64,000 bases of DNA, taken from positions 34,750 to 98,749 of the forward strand of contig CAYZCX010000003.1 of assembly GCA_964477195.1 (NCBI GenBank), in the 5' to 3' direction. The stretch's first letter is position 1. Each line of letters begins with the position of its first letter. Below the pieces are notes generated by a model. The model worked only from the letters and a program-made list of their open reading frames with translations. It was not told the origin of the DNA and did no database searches. Both the position numbers and the translations under genes were made by a program. Positions 16,398 through 24,664 of this stretch are shown one piece after another. This DNA comes from JALRBM01 sp964477195 (GTDB lineage: Bacteria > Patescibacteriota > Saccharimonadia > Saccharimonadales > Saccharimonadaceae).

Positions 16398-16960
16398 TTT
16401 GCTGCATCCTTTTTTATGGTGACATCGAGGTTAACGGTGTAAGGATATACCCCCGCTCCCGTGCCTGTGTTTGAGGTAATACTTTGGAAATGAACGTCAG
16501 AAAAGAGCGAAGATTTTTGGAAGGAATTTTTGAGCTCGAGCGCACTTTCATAGCTTTTTGCCTGGGCGCTGAGCGTAGTAGGGGTGCCGAATGTCCCCGA
16601 GTCAAGCGCGAGTTTATCAAGAGTTGTTCCGGCGGGAAGGAGGCTTGCTATAGAGAGTATTACCTTGCTATACGTCACCTCATTGCCAAGGATTTGCTTT
16701 GCGATGGAGAGGTTGCTGCGGAAAAGCTCTGCTTGCGATGCAACGGCAGAATAGCCACTTGCTTTTGCGGTGTTTTCGTTGATGATTTGCTCAGAACTAG
16801 CCTTTGTATTTCCTAGATAAACATACACAACACCCATAGCCATGCCAAGAAATGCGACAGAGACAATAAGGGCGATGTTGTAGCGGATAAGAAGGGTATT
16901 TGTGCGCGCTGCTTGGAGTTGCCGCTTGTCTTCAGGAGGAAGGAGGTTTATCATCGCCAT
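16394..16960 (-). CDS. pilN: Type IV pilus assembly protein PilN
   Basis: 188 residues beginning MAMINLLPPEDKRQLQAAR, the INLLP motif by which PilN docks onto PilM, then a transmembrane helix (about 29-50), a helical region and a ferredoxin-like domain. It overlaps pilM by 10 bases, supporting coupled translation. Confidence 0.88.
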   Translation of the reverse strand: MAMINLLPPEDKRQLQAARTNTLLIRYNIALIVSVAFLGMAMGVVYVYLGNTKASSEQIINENTAKASGYSAVASQAELFRSNLSIAKQILGNEVTYSKVILSIASLLPAGTTLDKLALDSGTFGTPTTLSAQAKSYESALELKNSFQKSSLFSDVHFQSITSNTGTGAGVYPYTVNLDVTIKKDAAK

Positions 16961-18006
16961 ATCTCCTTTGGCTCCACACTAGCAAGACCGGCGACGGTGA
17001 TGTAGCGAGGGCGGAATTGCTTGTTGGGTTGCGGGAGCTTACCGAAGTCGAGCTTCTGCCATGGACTGGCGACCCGAGCAGGCATAACGAGTTCGTTGGT
17101 GAAATAATCACCAATTCCAGGGACGCTACTGCCACCTCCGACGATAAGCACTTGCTCGATTTTGTAATTGACGTTAAGACGCTCAGTGTAATAGCGAAGG
17201 ACTTTTCGGATCTCACTGGCGATGCGCTGGAGACTTGGCTCGAGCGCACTTACTATCTTTGCCTGACGTGGTCCTGCGCTGAGACCATTGAGGACCTTGA
17301 GCTGATGAGCATTTTCGAGTGCGACACCAAGCTTCTTTGCGATCTCGAGAGTAAAGGTATTACCACCCACGCCGACACCACCGCTCACCCGGATAACACC
17401 ACCGTCAAAAACGGCAATATCTGTACTGGCGGGGCCAATATCAACCACAAGTGTCGGAAGATGACCCTCTTCGGCTGTTTCGATAACTCGCGCAACTGCG
17501 TTAATGCTCGGCTCCACACTGATGGGGCGAAGGCCTGCGCTACGCGCTGCCTTGAGACAGCTGTCGACAAGCACTTTTGGCACCGCAGACATGATAACAG
17601 TGAGTTGTTCTTTGTTGCGTTCGATAACCTCGTAATCGACATAGAGTGAGCTCATGGGAACGGGAATATACTGATCTACCTCGATCTCGACGGCATCGGC
17701 AAGGTTTTTTTCGGCACTGAGAGGGACGGTGAAGGTACGCGAAAAACTTTTGGCGGTGGGAACGCCAATAACCGTGTGGCTGCTCGGTAATTCGCCGACA
17801 ATTTTACCTCGGAGAAGTGAGGAGATATTTTCACTGAGGTAGTGATCGTCGGATTCAAGTGATTTTTGTACTTTCGCAGGGTCTAGATCAATTGAACCAT
17901 AGCCAAGAACCAGCCATCGTTTGGGGTCGATCGCCATGACCTTTACCCCTGTTTGGCTGATATCAAGTCCGATAACTGGCTTGTCTTTATAAAATAATGC
18001 TGGCAT
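16951..18006 (-). CDS. pilM: Type IV pilus assembly ATPase-fold protein PilM
   Basis: About 351 residues of FtsA/actin-like fold: VIGLDISQTGVKVMAI near the N-terminus (phosphate 1), TLVVDIGPASTDIAV (phosphate 2) and VLIVGGGSSVPGIGDYF (adenosine motif). Cytoplasmic partner of PilN. A GTG at 18012 two codons upstream is an alternative start; the ATG at 18006 is better placed after GAAGAG. TATACT about 20 bases upstream gives the pilMNO unit its own promoter. Confidence 0.9.
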   Translation of the reverse strand: MPALFYKDKPVIGLDISQTGVKVMAIDPKRWLVLGYGSIDLDPAKVQKSLESDDHYLSENISSLLRGKIVGELPSSHTVIGVPTAKSFSRTFTVPLSAEKNLADAVEIEVDQYIPVPMSSLYVDYEVIERNKEQLTVIMSAVPKVLVDSCLKAARSAGLRPISVEPSINAVARVIETAEEGHLPTLVVDIGPASTDIAVFDGGVIRVSGGVGVGGNTFTLEIAKKLGVALENAHQLKVLNGLSAGPRQAKIVSALEPSLQRIASEIRKVLRYYTERLNVNYKIEQVLIVGGGSSVPGIGDYFTNELVMPARVASPWQKLDFGKLPQPNKQFRPRYITVAGLASVEPKEIWR

Positions 18007-18062
18007 GCCCACTCTTCTTATGCTTAGTATAGCATGAGCGAAATAGTTTTGTCGCTGTTGTA

Positions 18063-19292
18063 CTATCCTTTAATACTTTGCGCCAGACCAGCGATTGGCC
18101 CCATGACGCTGGCGGCAATAAGACCAACCATGCTTCCCATGATAACGATCATAACGGGCTCAATAATAGAGCTAATACCCTCAATTGCGACATCGACCTC
18201 TTCTTCGTAAAAATCGGCCACCTTTACCAGCACGGTATCTGTCTGCCCGGTTTCTTCACCAACGGCAAGCATTTGGGGAACAATAGCAGGGAATAATGAA
18301 CTTTTTTCGATAACTGATGAGAGGGTGGCGCCGTTTTTTACTTTTTCGGCGGCATCTTTGAGTTCTTTTTCGTAGACGACATTACCGACTGCACGTGATG
18401 TGACATCGAGTGCTTCGAGGACAGCCACACCCGCTCCCATAAGGGCTGAGAAAGTGCGGGCAAACCTAGCGACACAGACTTTTGTAACGATACCCTTGAT
18501 ACCGGGAACTTTAAGGACGAAATGATGGAATTGAGACTTCCCTTTTGGTGTTTTGAGGTAACGAAGTAATAGAATAACCCCACCGATAACGGCCGGGAGG
18601 AGGATATACCAATAGCTTGTCATGAAGCCACTGATAGCGAGCATTGCTTGGGTGAGAGCAGGGAGTTCTGCATCGGGGCCACCGAGGTCCTTTAGGATTT
18701 TACCAATCTGCGGAATGACGAAAATCATTAGGCCAAAAAAGGCGATGATAGTGATGACGACAAGGACCATAGGATAGGTCATGGCGCTTTTTACTTTTTT
18801 TCGTATGGTTGAGCTTTTTTCTTGCTGCATGGCGAGGCGCTTGAGGATTTCGTCAAGAATACCCGCTGCTTCACCGGCACGAACCATATTGACATACACA
18901 TCGCTAAAAGTATTTGGGTATTTGGCGAGTGCGTCACCAAGAGGAGCGCCGGCCTGGACGTCGAGGATTATCGAAGCGAGTACTTTTTTGAGAGCAGGAC
19001 TTTCGGTATGTGTCTCGAGGGAAGTAAGCGCACGGAGTAAAGGGACACCAGCGCCGACCATAGCGCTTAGCTGCCGGGTGAACATGACAAGGTCGTCGCT
19101 TTTTACTTTGTTCTGGCCTAGAAAATCACCAAAGCTAAAGCCTGTCTTGGTTTTTTTGAGCTCATGAACGCTAATTGGCTTCATGCCATCTTTTGCAAGG
19201 CCACTAATAACTGCGGATCGACTAGAAGCTTCAAAGGTTCCGGTGATGGTCTTGTTATTCTTATTTGTCGCGACGTAGGCAAACTCAGGCAT
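18063..19292 (-). CDS. pilC: Type IV pilus inner-membrane platform protein PilC
   Basis: 409 residues, the normal family length, with the two GspF repeats: LVMFTRQLSAMVGAGVPLLRAL (first) and FARTFSALMGAGVAVLEAL (second), each followed by hydrophobic segments; the C-terminal TM contains PVMIVIMGSMVGLIAASVMGPI. It is the rotating platform driven by PilB. It lies 3 bases after pilB, so the two are co-transcribed. Confidence 0.95.
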   Translation of the reverse strand: MPEFAYVATNKNNKTITGTFEASSRSAVISGLAKDGMKPISVHELKKTKTGFSFGDFLGQNKVKSDDLVMFTRQLSAMVGAGVPLLRALTSLETHTESPALKKVLASIILDVQAGAPLGDALAKYPNTFSDVYVNMVRAGEAAGILDEILKRLAMQQEKSSTIRKKVKSAMTYPMVLVVITIIAFFGLMIFVIPQIGKILKDLGGPDAELPALTQAMLAISGFMTSYWYILLPAVIGGVILLLRYLKTPKGKSQFHHFVLKVPGIKGIVTKVCVARFARTFSALMGAGVAVLEALDVTSRAVGNVVYEKELKDAAEKVKNGATLSSVIEKSSLFPAIVPQMLAVGEETGQTDTVLVKVADFYEEEVDVAIEGISSIIEPVMIVIMGSMVGLIAASVMGPIAGLAQSIKG

Positions 19293-19295
19293 AGA

Positions 19296-21074
19296 TTATT
19301 CTTTCGTTACTCGCAAAACTTCTTCTATCGTTGTTTGGCCGCGGATTGCTTTCATGAGACCGTCTGTTTGCATTGTGACCATGCCTTCGCTGATAGCTTG
19401 TTCTTGGATTTGTGCACTTGTTGCGTTACTCATAATGAGCTTTTGGACGGGGCCGCTTATTCCCAGTACTTCATAGATACCCACTCGTCCTCTGTAGCCG
19501 GTGTGGTGACACTCTTCACAGCCTTCAGGCGAAGCACGCCAAAGACTTGTAATGGTGGTGTCGCTAGTTCCCTCGGGCGCGCCCTCGCCGATGTGCTGTC
19601 TAATTGCTTCAGCTTCGAGGCTATGAATGGCGCTGAAATTCTCATCTTTTTTCAGATTGAATAAGTGAACGATTGCAGTAACTTCGTCTTTGCTCGGCGC
19701 ATAGGATTTGCGACAGTTTGTGCAAAGCTTACGGACGAGTCGCTGTCCCACGACGGCCTTGATAGTGCTGGCGATGAGAAATGGCTCGATACCCATGTCG
19801 AGCAAACGTGGAAGGGAAGTCGCTGCGTTATTGGTGTGGAGCGTGCTAAATACGAGGTGACCGGTGAGGGCTGCCTGGACTCCTAGGTCAGCTGTTTCTC
19901 CATCTCGAATCTCACCTACCATGATAATATTCGGATCTTGTCGAAGGAGTGCGCGGAGGCCGCTGGCGAATGTCATACCCGCCTTTGCATTAGTTTGTGT
20001 CTGATTAACACCGGGAATTTTGTATTCTACCGGGTCTTCGATAGTCGATATATTGACGCTCGGGGTATTGAGCATGGTGAGAATACTAAAGAGGCTCGTG
20101 GATTTACCCGAACCGGTTGGGCCGGTGACAAGGACCATCCCGTTTGGTTCGGTAAGCGCAGACATCATGACTTCGAGCGAATGTCCCCAGTAACCGAGAT
20201 CCTGCAAACTGATAGCTTGATTTGATTCATCGAGAATACGCATAACGACCTTTTCGCCGTCCACTACAGGTAGTGTGCTGACACGAAGTGCGTATTGTTT
20301 ACCGGCAACTCGTATTTTGAAACGACCATCCTGAGGCACACGACGTTCGTCGATTTTGAGATTGGACAAGATTTTTACACGACTGATCAGTGCATTCATA
20401 ACATTTCGTGGCAGGCGATTGACCTCTTTTAAGACACCGTCAATACGGTACCGAACCTGGACGTAATCCTCGCGTGGCTCGATATGAACATCACTCGCGT
20501 TAGAGCGAATGGCGTACTCAAGAAGTAAATTGACGGTCTGGGCAATAGGCGAATCTTCAGAGACGTCTGTCTCGGAAACAACTTGGGCCTCGCCGTTGTC
20601 TTCGCGTTGAACATCGATAACTTGGTTAAGCTCTTTGGTAACGTCGCCGCGATAGTTCTCAAGGCAGGCCAGGATATTCGCCCGAGTGGCAATATAGAGC
20701 TTGATGCTCTCGCCAATCTCTTTTTGGATAAAGTTAAACGCCTGCACGTCATCAGGGTCGTCCATAGCCAGATGCATCAGCCCGTCGGGGTCAATCTTGA
20801 ACAGCACTGCATTGTACTGACGAGCGATGCGTTCTGGGATTTTAGCAAGCGCAGTCGGATCGATGCTGGCGGGGTCAACTTCTACAAATGGGATACCGGC
20901 ATAGTTTGCATAGGTCTTGGTAAGGGTGGTTTCGTCCATGAGCTTGTTTTGGACGACAAGCGACTGAAGAGAGCGACGTGAGCGAATACCCTCTTCTCTC
21001 AGGGTGTTAATCCGCTCCATGGCAATCCCATAGTCGGCAAGCAATTTCTCAACTATAGCATCAGAAATACGCAT
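19296..21074 (-). CDS. pilB: Type IV pilus extension ATPase PilB
   Basis: 592 residues. N-terminal MshEN-type domain, then the GspE ATPase core: Walker A GPTGSGKSTS, Walker B IIMVGEIRDGETAD, His box GHLVFSTLHTN. A zinc-binding cysteine tetrad (CTNC...CEEC) is present, and MVTMQTDGLMKAI near the end is typical. TACAAT lies 14 bases before the ATG. No PilT retraction ATPase is present in this window. Confidence 0.96.
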   Translation of the reverse strand: MRISDAIVEKLLADYGIAMERINTLREEGIRSRRSLQSLVVQNKLMDETTLTKTYANYAGIPFVEVDPASIDPTALAKIPERIARQYNAVLFKIDPDGLMHLAMDDPDDVQAFNFIQKEIGESIKLYIATRANILACLENYRGDVTKELNQVIDVQREDNGEAQVVSETDVSEDSPIAQTVNLLLEYAIRSNASDVHIEPREDYVQVRYRIDGVLKEVNRLPRNVMNALISRVKILSNLKIDERRVPQDGRFKIRVAGKQYALRVSTLPVVDGEKVVMRILDESNQAISLQDLGYWGHSLEVMMSALTEPNGMVLVTGPTGSGKSTSLFSILTMLNTPSVNISTIEDPVEYKIPGVNQTQTNAKAGMTFASGLRALLRQDPNIIMVGEIRDGETADLGVQAALTGHLVFSTLHTNNAATSLPRLLDMGIEPFLIASTIKAVVGQRLVRKLCTNCRKSYAPSKDEVTAIVHLFNLKKDENFSAIHSLEAEAIRQHIGEGAPEGTSDTTITSLWRASPEGCEECHHTGYRGRVGIYEVLGISGPVQKLIMSNATSAQIQEQAISEGMVTMQTDGLMKAIRGQTTIEEVLRVTKE

Positions 21075-21121
21075 AATGGTTATGCTCTATTGTAAGCCAA
21101 AATGCATAAAATTACACGTAG

Positions 21122-22177
21122 CTAATAGATACTGGGCGTGCCACCGGCTTCTTTTTGCTCAAGATAGTCAGAAGTAAAGTCGAAACACTGGTTCCCGCTT
21201 GCAGAGGTGTAAAATTGGCTTTCGTCAGAGTATGCGTCGGTCGTTGCGTTGGAATAGTATTCGCGTGAATGCGCAAGTGACATATTAGATGTTTGGAAAT
21301 CTGAACACAATTGATATGTTTTATCACCTGTTGTTTTGTAAGTGATCGACGGATTAGAGTTGATGTCTGTTATAGAGCTAGGGAGTTTATTCTGTTGTTT
21401 CGTTTTTTGTGCAATTTTGTACACAACTTCACTCATATCTTTTCGGAGTGTTTCATCATGTTGTGCTGGTCCGAGTTTGAGCAGGGAGAGGCTGAACAGA
21501 ATTCCAAACATCGCCACCAAGAGAATGAGATGAAGCGAAATAATGACCTTTCGGAGTCCAGCTAACTTGCCAAATCCAAATGCCGCGAGTGAATACGTGG
21601 TGACGATGATAAGGTCGAGCAGGAGGATAAGCGCTGCGCCAACCAGATAAACTTGTTCACCACCTGTGACAATATTAATGACGGCTACGATCGCTGCGAT
21701 CATTACCCCGACACTATGAAGGCATATGGTAATAATAGACCATACTTTGCCGGGGATAAGCGATGGCGTTTTGCGAGTTTTGACCAGAAAGGTGAAGAAA
21801 AGCACCGCGTAAGGGATAAATGTGATGAGTGTCACAGCGATCATAGAGGCGAGTGCATTGGTTGAGACTTGCCAGCCATACAAAGACGCCACCGTGCCGC
21901 CGATTGCAACTGCAGACGAAGCGGTAAAGAACCATAGAATAACGTGATGGAGGGCAGCCATGAGCGGACTTAATGAGGGGTGGGTGGTGTGAGGTGTCGT
22001 AACAGGGGTGTTTGGTGCGGAATTAGTGCCATCCTGCGGTTTCGGAACGACTATTCCCGAAAGTGCGAGATCGATCTGTGCAGTATCCCAGCCGTTGGTT
22101 TCGAGCGCTTTGCGAATAGTCGCGTCGTCGAGCCCCTTTTCTTTGGCTTCCTTGATGAAAGTATCTATTTCTTGCAT
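21122..22177 (-). CDS. Multi-pass membrane protein with N-terminal three-helix (UBA-like) segment
   Basis: About 351 residues. The first ~40 residues (IDTFIKEAKEKGLDDATIRKALETNGWDTAQIDLALSG) resemble a small UBA/SHOCT-like helical module; a Pro/Thr linker leads to about five or six transmembrane helices and a C-terminal extracellular domain with two cysteines, similar in layout to pilin-like tails of neighbouring genes. The start is the ATG at 22177 preceded by GGAGAC; upstream ATGs are too far. It is immediately upstream of pilB on the same strand (47 bases), so may belong to the pilus locus. Family not recognised. Confidence 0.65.
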   Translation of the reverse strand: MQEIDTFIKEAKEKGLDDATIRKALETNGWDTAQIDLALSGIVVPKPQDGTNSAPNTPVTTPHTTHPSLSPLMAALHHVILWFFTASSAVAIGGTVASLYGWQVSTNALASMIAVTLITFIPYAVLFFTFLVKTRKTPSLIPGKVWSIITICLHSVGVMIAAIVAVINIVTGGEQVYLVGAALILLLDLIIVTTYSLAAFGFGKLAGLRKVIISLHLILLVAMFGILFSLSLLKLGPAQHDETLRKDMSEVVYKIAQKTKQQNKLPSSITDINSNPSITYKTTGDKTYQLCSDFQTSNMSLAHSREYYSNATTDAYSDESQFYTSASGNQCFDFTSDYLEQKEAGGTPSIY

Positions 22178-22236
22178 CGTATGATGTCTCCTTTTTTCCA
22201 AGTATAGCATCCTGTGAATTACAAGTATCTGTAAGG

Positions 22237-22265
22237 GTGACAATTATGCTTGTATATGGTATAGT
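22237..22265 (+). promoter_or_regulatory. Sigma-70 promoter of cassette 3
   Basis: GTGACA and TATAGT separated by 17 bases, then a ~40-base leader with AGAGAGAGG before the TTG start at 22314. Confidence 0.75.
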
Positions 22266-22313
22266 ATATATCGATCCCTAAACAGGGAATATGGAAGAGA
22301 GAGGGTTAAGCCT

Positions 22314-22754
22314 TTGAGTACTGCAGTTTTGAGTGCGCCGTCCACCACCACCACGGACCTGGGTCCGACGGGTGAATGGGTGTCGCCGAGCGATGCGGTC
22401 GCCTGGCTGCGAAGCAACCTACTCACGAGTGGGAACTTCAACCTGCGCGAGTGGGAGCGTGGCCAGGAATGGGCGCGCCTGGTGGGCAACACCGCGGGCG
22501 GCTACATGTCCGAGCGAGATGCGCTGATCATTCTGGAGTTCGCTCGCATGGCCTGGACCGACACGTCTCGCGCCAAGCTGGACACGGCCGCTCACCTGCT
22601 CGACAAGCTGCTCGATGAGCCGCTCTACAACACGGAGAAGCGCCGCGACGAGACGGCTCGATGGGGTCGTAATCAGGGGAACCTGATCGGCCAGGACGCG
22701 GTACTCGTCGTGTCGCGCTTCGTTCACCTGAGCCGCCGCTGGCCTCGTGGGTGA
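22314..22754 (+). CDS. GC-rich cassette 3: unknown protein, 146 aa
   Basis: GC-rich frame starting at a TTG with a purine-rich Shine-Dalgarno (AGAGAGAGG) upstream. The protein has a Thr/Ser/Pro-rich N-terminus and then a mostly helical, Trp/Arg-rich body (WLRSNLLTSGNFNLREWERGQEWARL ... HLLDKLLDEPLYNTEKRRDE). No family recognised. It has a private promoter and a 14-base hairpin terminator. Codon use is actinobacteria-like and unlike the pilus genes next door. Confidence 0.75.
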   Translation: MSTAVLSAPSTTTTDLGPTGEWVSPSDAVAWLRSNLLTSGNFNLREWERGQEWARLVGNTAGGYMSERDALIILEFARMAWTDTSRAKLDTAAHLLDKLLDEPLYNTEKRRDETARWGRNQGNLIGQDAVLVVSRFVHLSRRWPRG

Positions 22755-22762
22755 GTGAAGTC

Positions 22763-22796
22763 GGGAGCGGTGTGTCTTTGCTGACGCACCGCTCCC
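22763..22796 (+). terminator. Hairpin after cassette 3
   Basis: GGGAGCGGTGTGTC pairs with GACGCACCGCTCCC (14 bp, one G-U) around a 6-base loop, 8 bases after the stop. Confidence 0.8.
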
Positions 22797-22872
22797 ATCT
22801 CCCTCTTCCTGTACAGTTACGTAATTGTGCTAATTGCGCTGATGAGCTCTAAAAGAGCGAAAACTGTGAAGA

Positions 22873-22901
22873 TTGTTAAAAACCATTATTTATGGTATAA
22901 T
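22873..22901 (+). promoter_or_regulatory. Sigma-70 promoter of cassette 4
   Basis: TTGTTA and TATAAT separated by exactly 17 bases; leader of about 55 bases to the ATG at 22962. Confidence 0.75.
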
Positions 22902-22961
22902 TTTGTTGTACTTCGATTGAACGATTGAATGTCGGACGTTCTTCTGATGAAAGGTGTTTCG

Positions 22962-23558
22962 ATGCGTCTTTATCGTGTTTTGGCAGTGACGGTTGCCGCA
23001 CTGCTTGCGGTGGCCGCTTGCTCTGAAGGCGAACCGACTTCGGCTAGCCCTGTCCCGGCGTCACCGCATTCGTCTGCCGTGCCGGCTACTGATGGTCCCG
23101 TGACCTACTTCTACGGGTTGGGACTTCACCTTGGGACGACCTGGCAGGCCGTGACGGAGGGCGCGCAACCCGACGTGCGGACTGTGGTGGTGGAAACAGC
23201 ATGCAGCATGACCCCTCGCTTTGCCTGCCCTGGCTTCGTGGTGGCGCCCATCGAACAGGACCCCAGCGTCAGGGCAGACATGCGCTTGGAAAATGGGTGC
23301 TGGTCCAACGGTGTGACTGACGATCGTTACTTCGATTTTCCGGAGCGACTTGGCCCGGCCACGGTTGGCCGTCAGGTCATGGAGTATTATCGGTACTCGC
23401 AGTGCAGTCGGGAGACTCATCAGAAAGGCACTACCTCCATCTACATGTGGCGCTCCGCCGAGAAAGAGGTGGTCCTGTACGAGCTCAAACCGACTGGCGG
23501 CACACAGCAGATACCTGGATTGGAGGCACTCCTGGAAGGGGCGGTGTGGCAGCGCTGA
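22962..23558 (+). CDS. GC-rich cassette 4: predicted lipoprotein, 198 aa
   Basis: Signal peptide MRLYRVLAVTVAALLAVAAC with a lipobox (AVAAC), then a Ser/Pro/Ala-rich tether (GEPTSASPVPASPHSSAVPA) and a ~140-residue domain with several cysteines. This is the style of actinobacterial surface lipoproteins. I prefer the ATG at 22962 (AAAGGTG upstream) over the one at 22929, which would add 11 non-hydrophobic residues before the signal. Saccharibacteria live on actinobacterial hosts, so a host origin is plausible, but only composition and style support this. Confidence 0.75.
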   Translation: MRLYRVLAVTVAALLAVAACSEGEPTSASPVPASPHSSAVPATDGPVTYFYGLGLHLGTTWQAVTEGAQPDVRTVVVETACSMTPRFACPGFVVAPIEQDPSVRADMRLENGCWSNGVTDDRYFDFPERLGPATVGRQVMEYYRYSQCSRETHQKGTTSIYMWRSAEKEVVLYELKPTGGTQQIPGLEALLEGAVWQR

Positions 23559-23580
23559 CTTTTCGACAATTCAAGCCGAA

Positions 23581-23640
23581 GTAATGCTCCGGACTTGCAC
23601 ATCACTCCTTTTTTTGGAGAACGTGCAGGCCGGAGCTTAC
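23581..23640 (+). terminator. Long imperfect hairpin after cassette 4
   Basis: Arms of about 18-20 bases (left 23581-23600, right 23623-23640) pair with two small bulges; a smaller CTCC/GGAG hairpin with a run of seven T sits in the loop. A TTTTT run follows the right arm. Confidence 0.7.
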
Positions 23641-23662
23641 TTTTTGGTATAATAAAAAACAC

Positions 23663-24118
23663 ATGACTATAGAGGTGAAAGACGAAGCGGCGATGAAGGC
23701 ACTAGGGAAGCGACTTGGTGCGTTTTTAAAGGGCGGTGAAATTATAGAGCTCGTAGGAGATGTGGGGGCAGGGAAAACAACACTGACGAAAGGTATTGCA
23801 GAGGGATTGAATATTGATGAAGATATCCAAAGCCCAAGTTTTACGATCAGCCGAGTTTATGAAGCGCATGAGGGTTTGACGCTTGCACACTATGATTTTT
23901 ATCGGCTTCATGATGCCGGAATTATGGCTGATGAACTTCACGAAACACTCCATGATCCACGCACGATTACGGTTGTGGAGTGGGCAGATATCGTGACAGG
24001 CATTTTACCGACTGGACGACTGAGCATTCATATCGTTCCTACCTCTGAAACAGCTCGAAACTTAGAGATAAACGCTGAAGGTAAATTCTCGGAGCTTATG
24101 GAGAAGATTACGGTATGA
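23663..24118 (+). CDS. tsaE: tRNA threonylcarbamoyladenosine biosynthesis protein TsaE
   Basis: 151 residues. P-loop ATPase with Walker A VGDVGAGKTTL, the SPSFTISRVYE segment and VVEWAD near the C-terminus, all hallmarks of TsaE/YjeE. It works with TsaB and TsaD to make t6A37 in ANN-decoding tRNAs. TATAAT lies 8 bases before the ATG. The stop overlaps the tsaB start (ATGA). Confidence 0.95.
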   Translation: MTIEVKDEAAMKALGKRLGAFLKGGEIIELVGDVGAGKTTLTKGIAEGLNIDEDIQSPSFTISRVYEAHEGLTLAHYDFYRLHDAGIMADELHETLHDPRTITVVEWADIVTGILPTGRLSIHIVPTSETARNLEINAEGKFSELMEKITV

Positions 24119-24501
24119 TTTTGTTACTTGATGCCTCAACTCCAATTTGCAAGCTTACTCTTATCGACGGCGAGAAACGACTGGATGATGAGTGGCAGGC
24201 CGATCGTGAACTTGCCAAGGGGCTTTTGGGTTATATACAAAAACAATTGCAAAAAAATAATGCGTCGTGGACGGATATTTCAGGAATTGGAGTATTTCGT
24301 GGTCCTGGAAGTTTCACCGGCCTACGAATTGGACTGACCGTAACTAATACTATTGCGGCGGCTCAATCAATTCCTATCGTTGGTGCGGTAGGTGAGGCCT
24401 GGCAGAAAGAAGTAATGGAAATGCTCAATAATGGCAAAGATGACAAGATTGTTTTGCCTTTCTATGGAAGCGAAGCACGTATCACAAAACCACGTAAATG
24501 A
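24115..24501 (+). CDS. tsaB: TsaB-like protein, short form
   Basis: 128 residues against roughly 220 in the usual family. The N-terminal actin-like half is intact: LLLDASTPICKLTLI and ISGIGVFRGPGSFTGLRIGLTVTNTIA, the signature of TsaB/YeaZ. The C-terminal half is missing and the frame ends cleanly, so this is a reduced form rather than a frameshift remnant. TsaB scaffolds the TsaD-TsaE complex. It is translationally coupled to tsaE. Confidence 0.88.
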   Translation: MILLLDASTPICKLTLIDGEKRLDDEWQADRELAKGLLGYIQKQLQKNNASWTDISGIGVFRGPGSFTGLRIGLTVTNTIAAAQSIPIVGAVGEAWQKEVMEMLNNGKDDKIVLPFYGSEARITKPRK

Positions 24502-24527
24502 TCTTGCGAATGTATAGTAAAAAGAGC

Positions 24528-24664
24528 TACAATAAAGCCAGTCTAGTATTTTAGACCCTGATGAAACTTTTTTGAAACTTCCGGTCTGCTCCCGTTTTAA
24601 GAGTTGCTTATACAAAAATATACTTTAGAGATCTGGCAGGGTTGACCGCGAGAAAGGAATAACT
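24528..24664 (+). promoter_or_regulatory. rny promoter and long 5' leader
   Basis: TACAAT at 24528 is followed by about 125 bases before the rny ATG, with a small hairpin (GTCTA...TAGAC) and an AGAAAGGAA Shine-Dalgarno. Long leaders are unusual here, so autoregulation by RNase Y cleavage is possible (inference). Confidence 0.35.
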
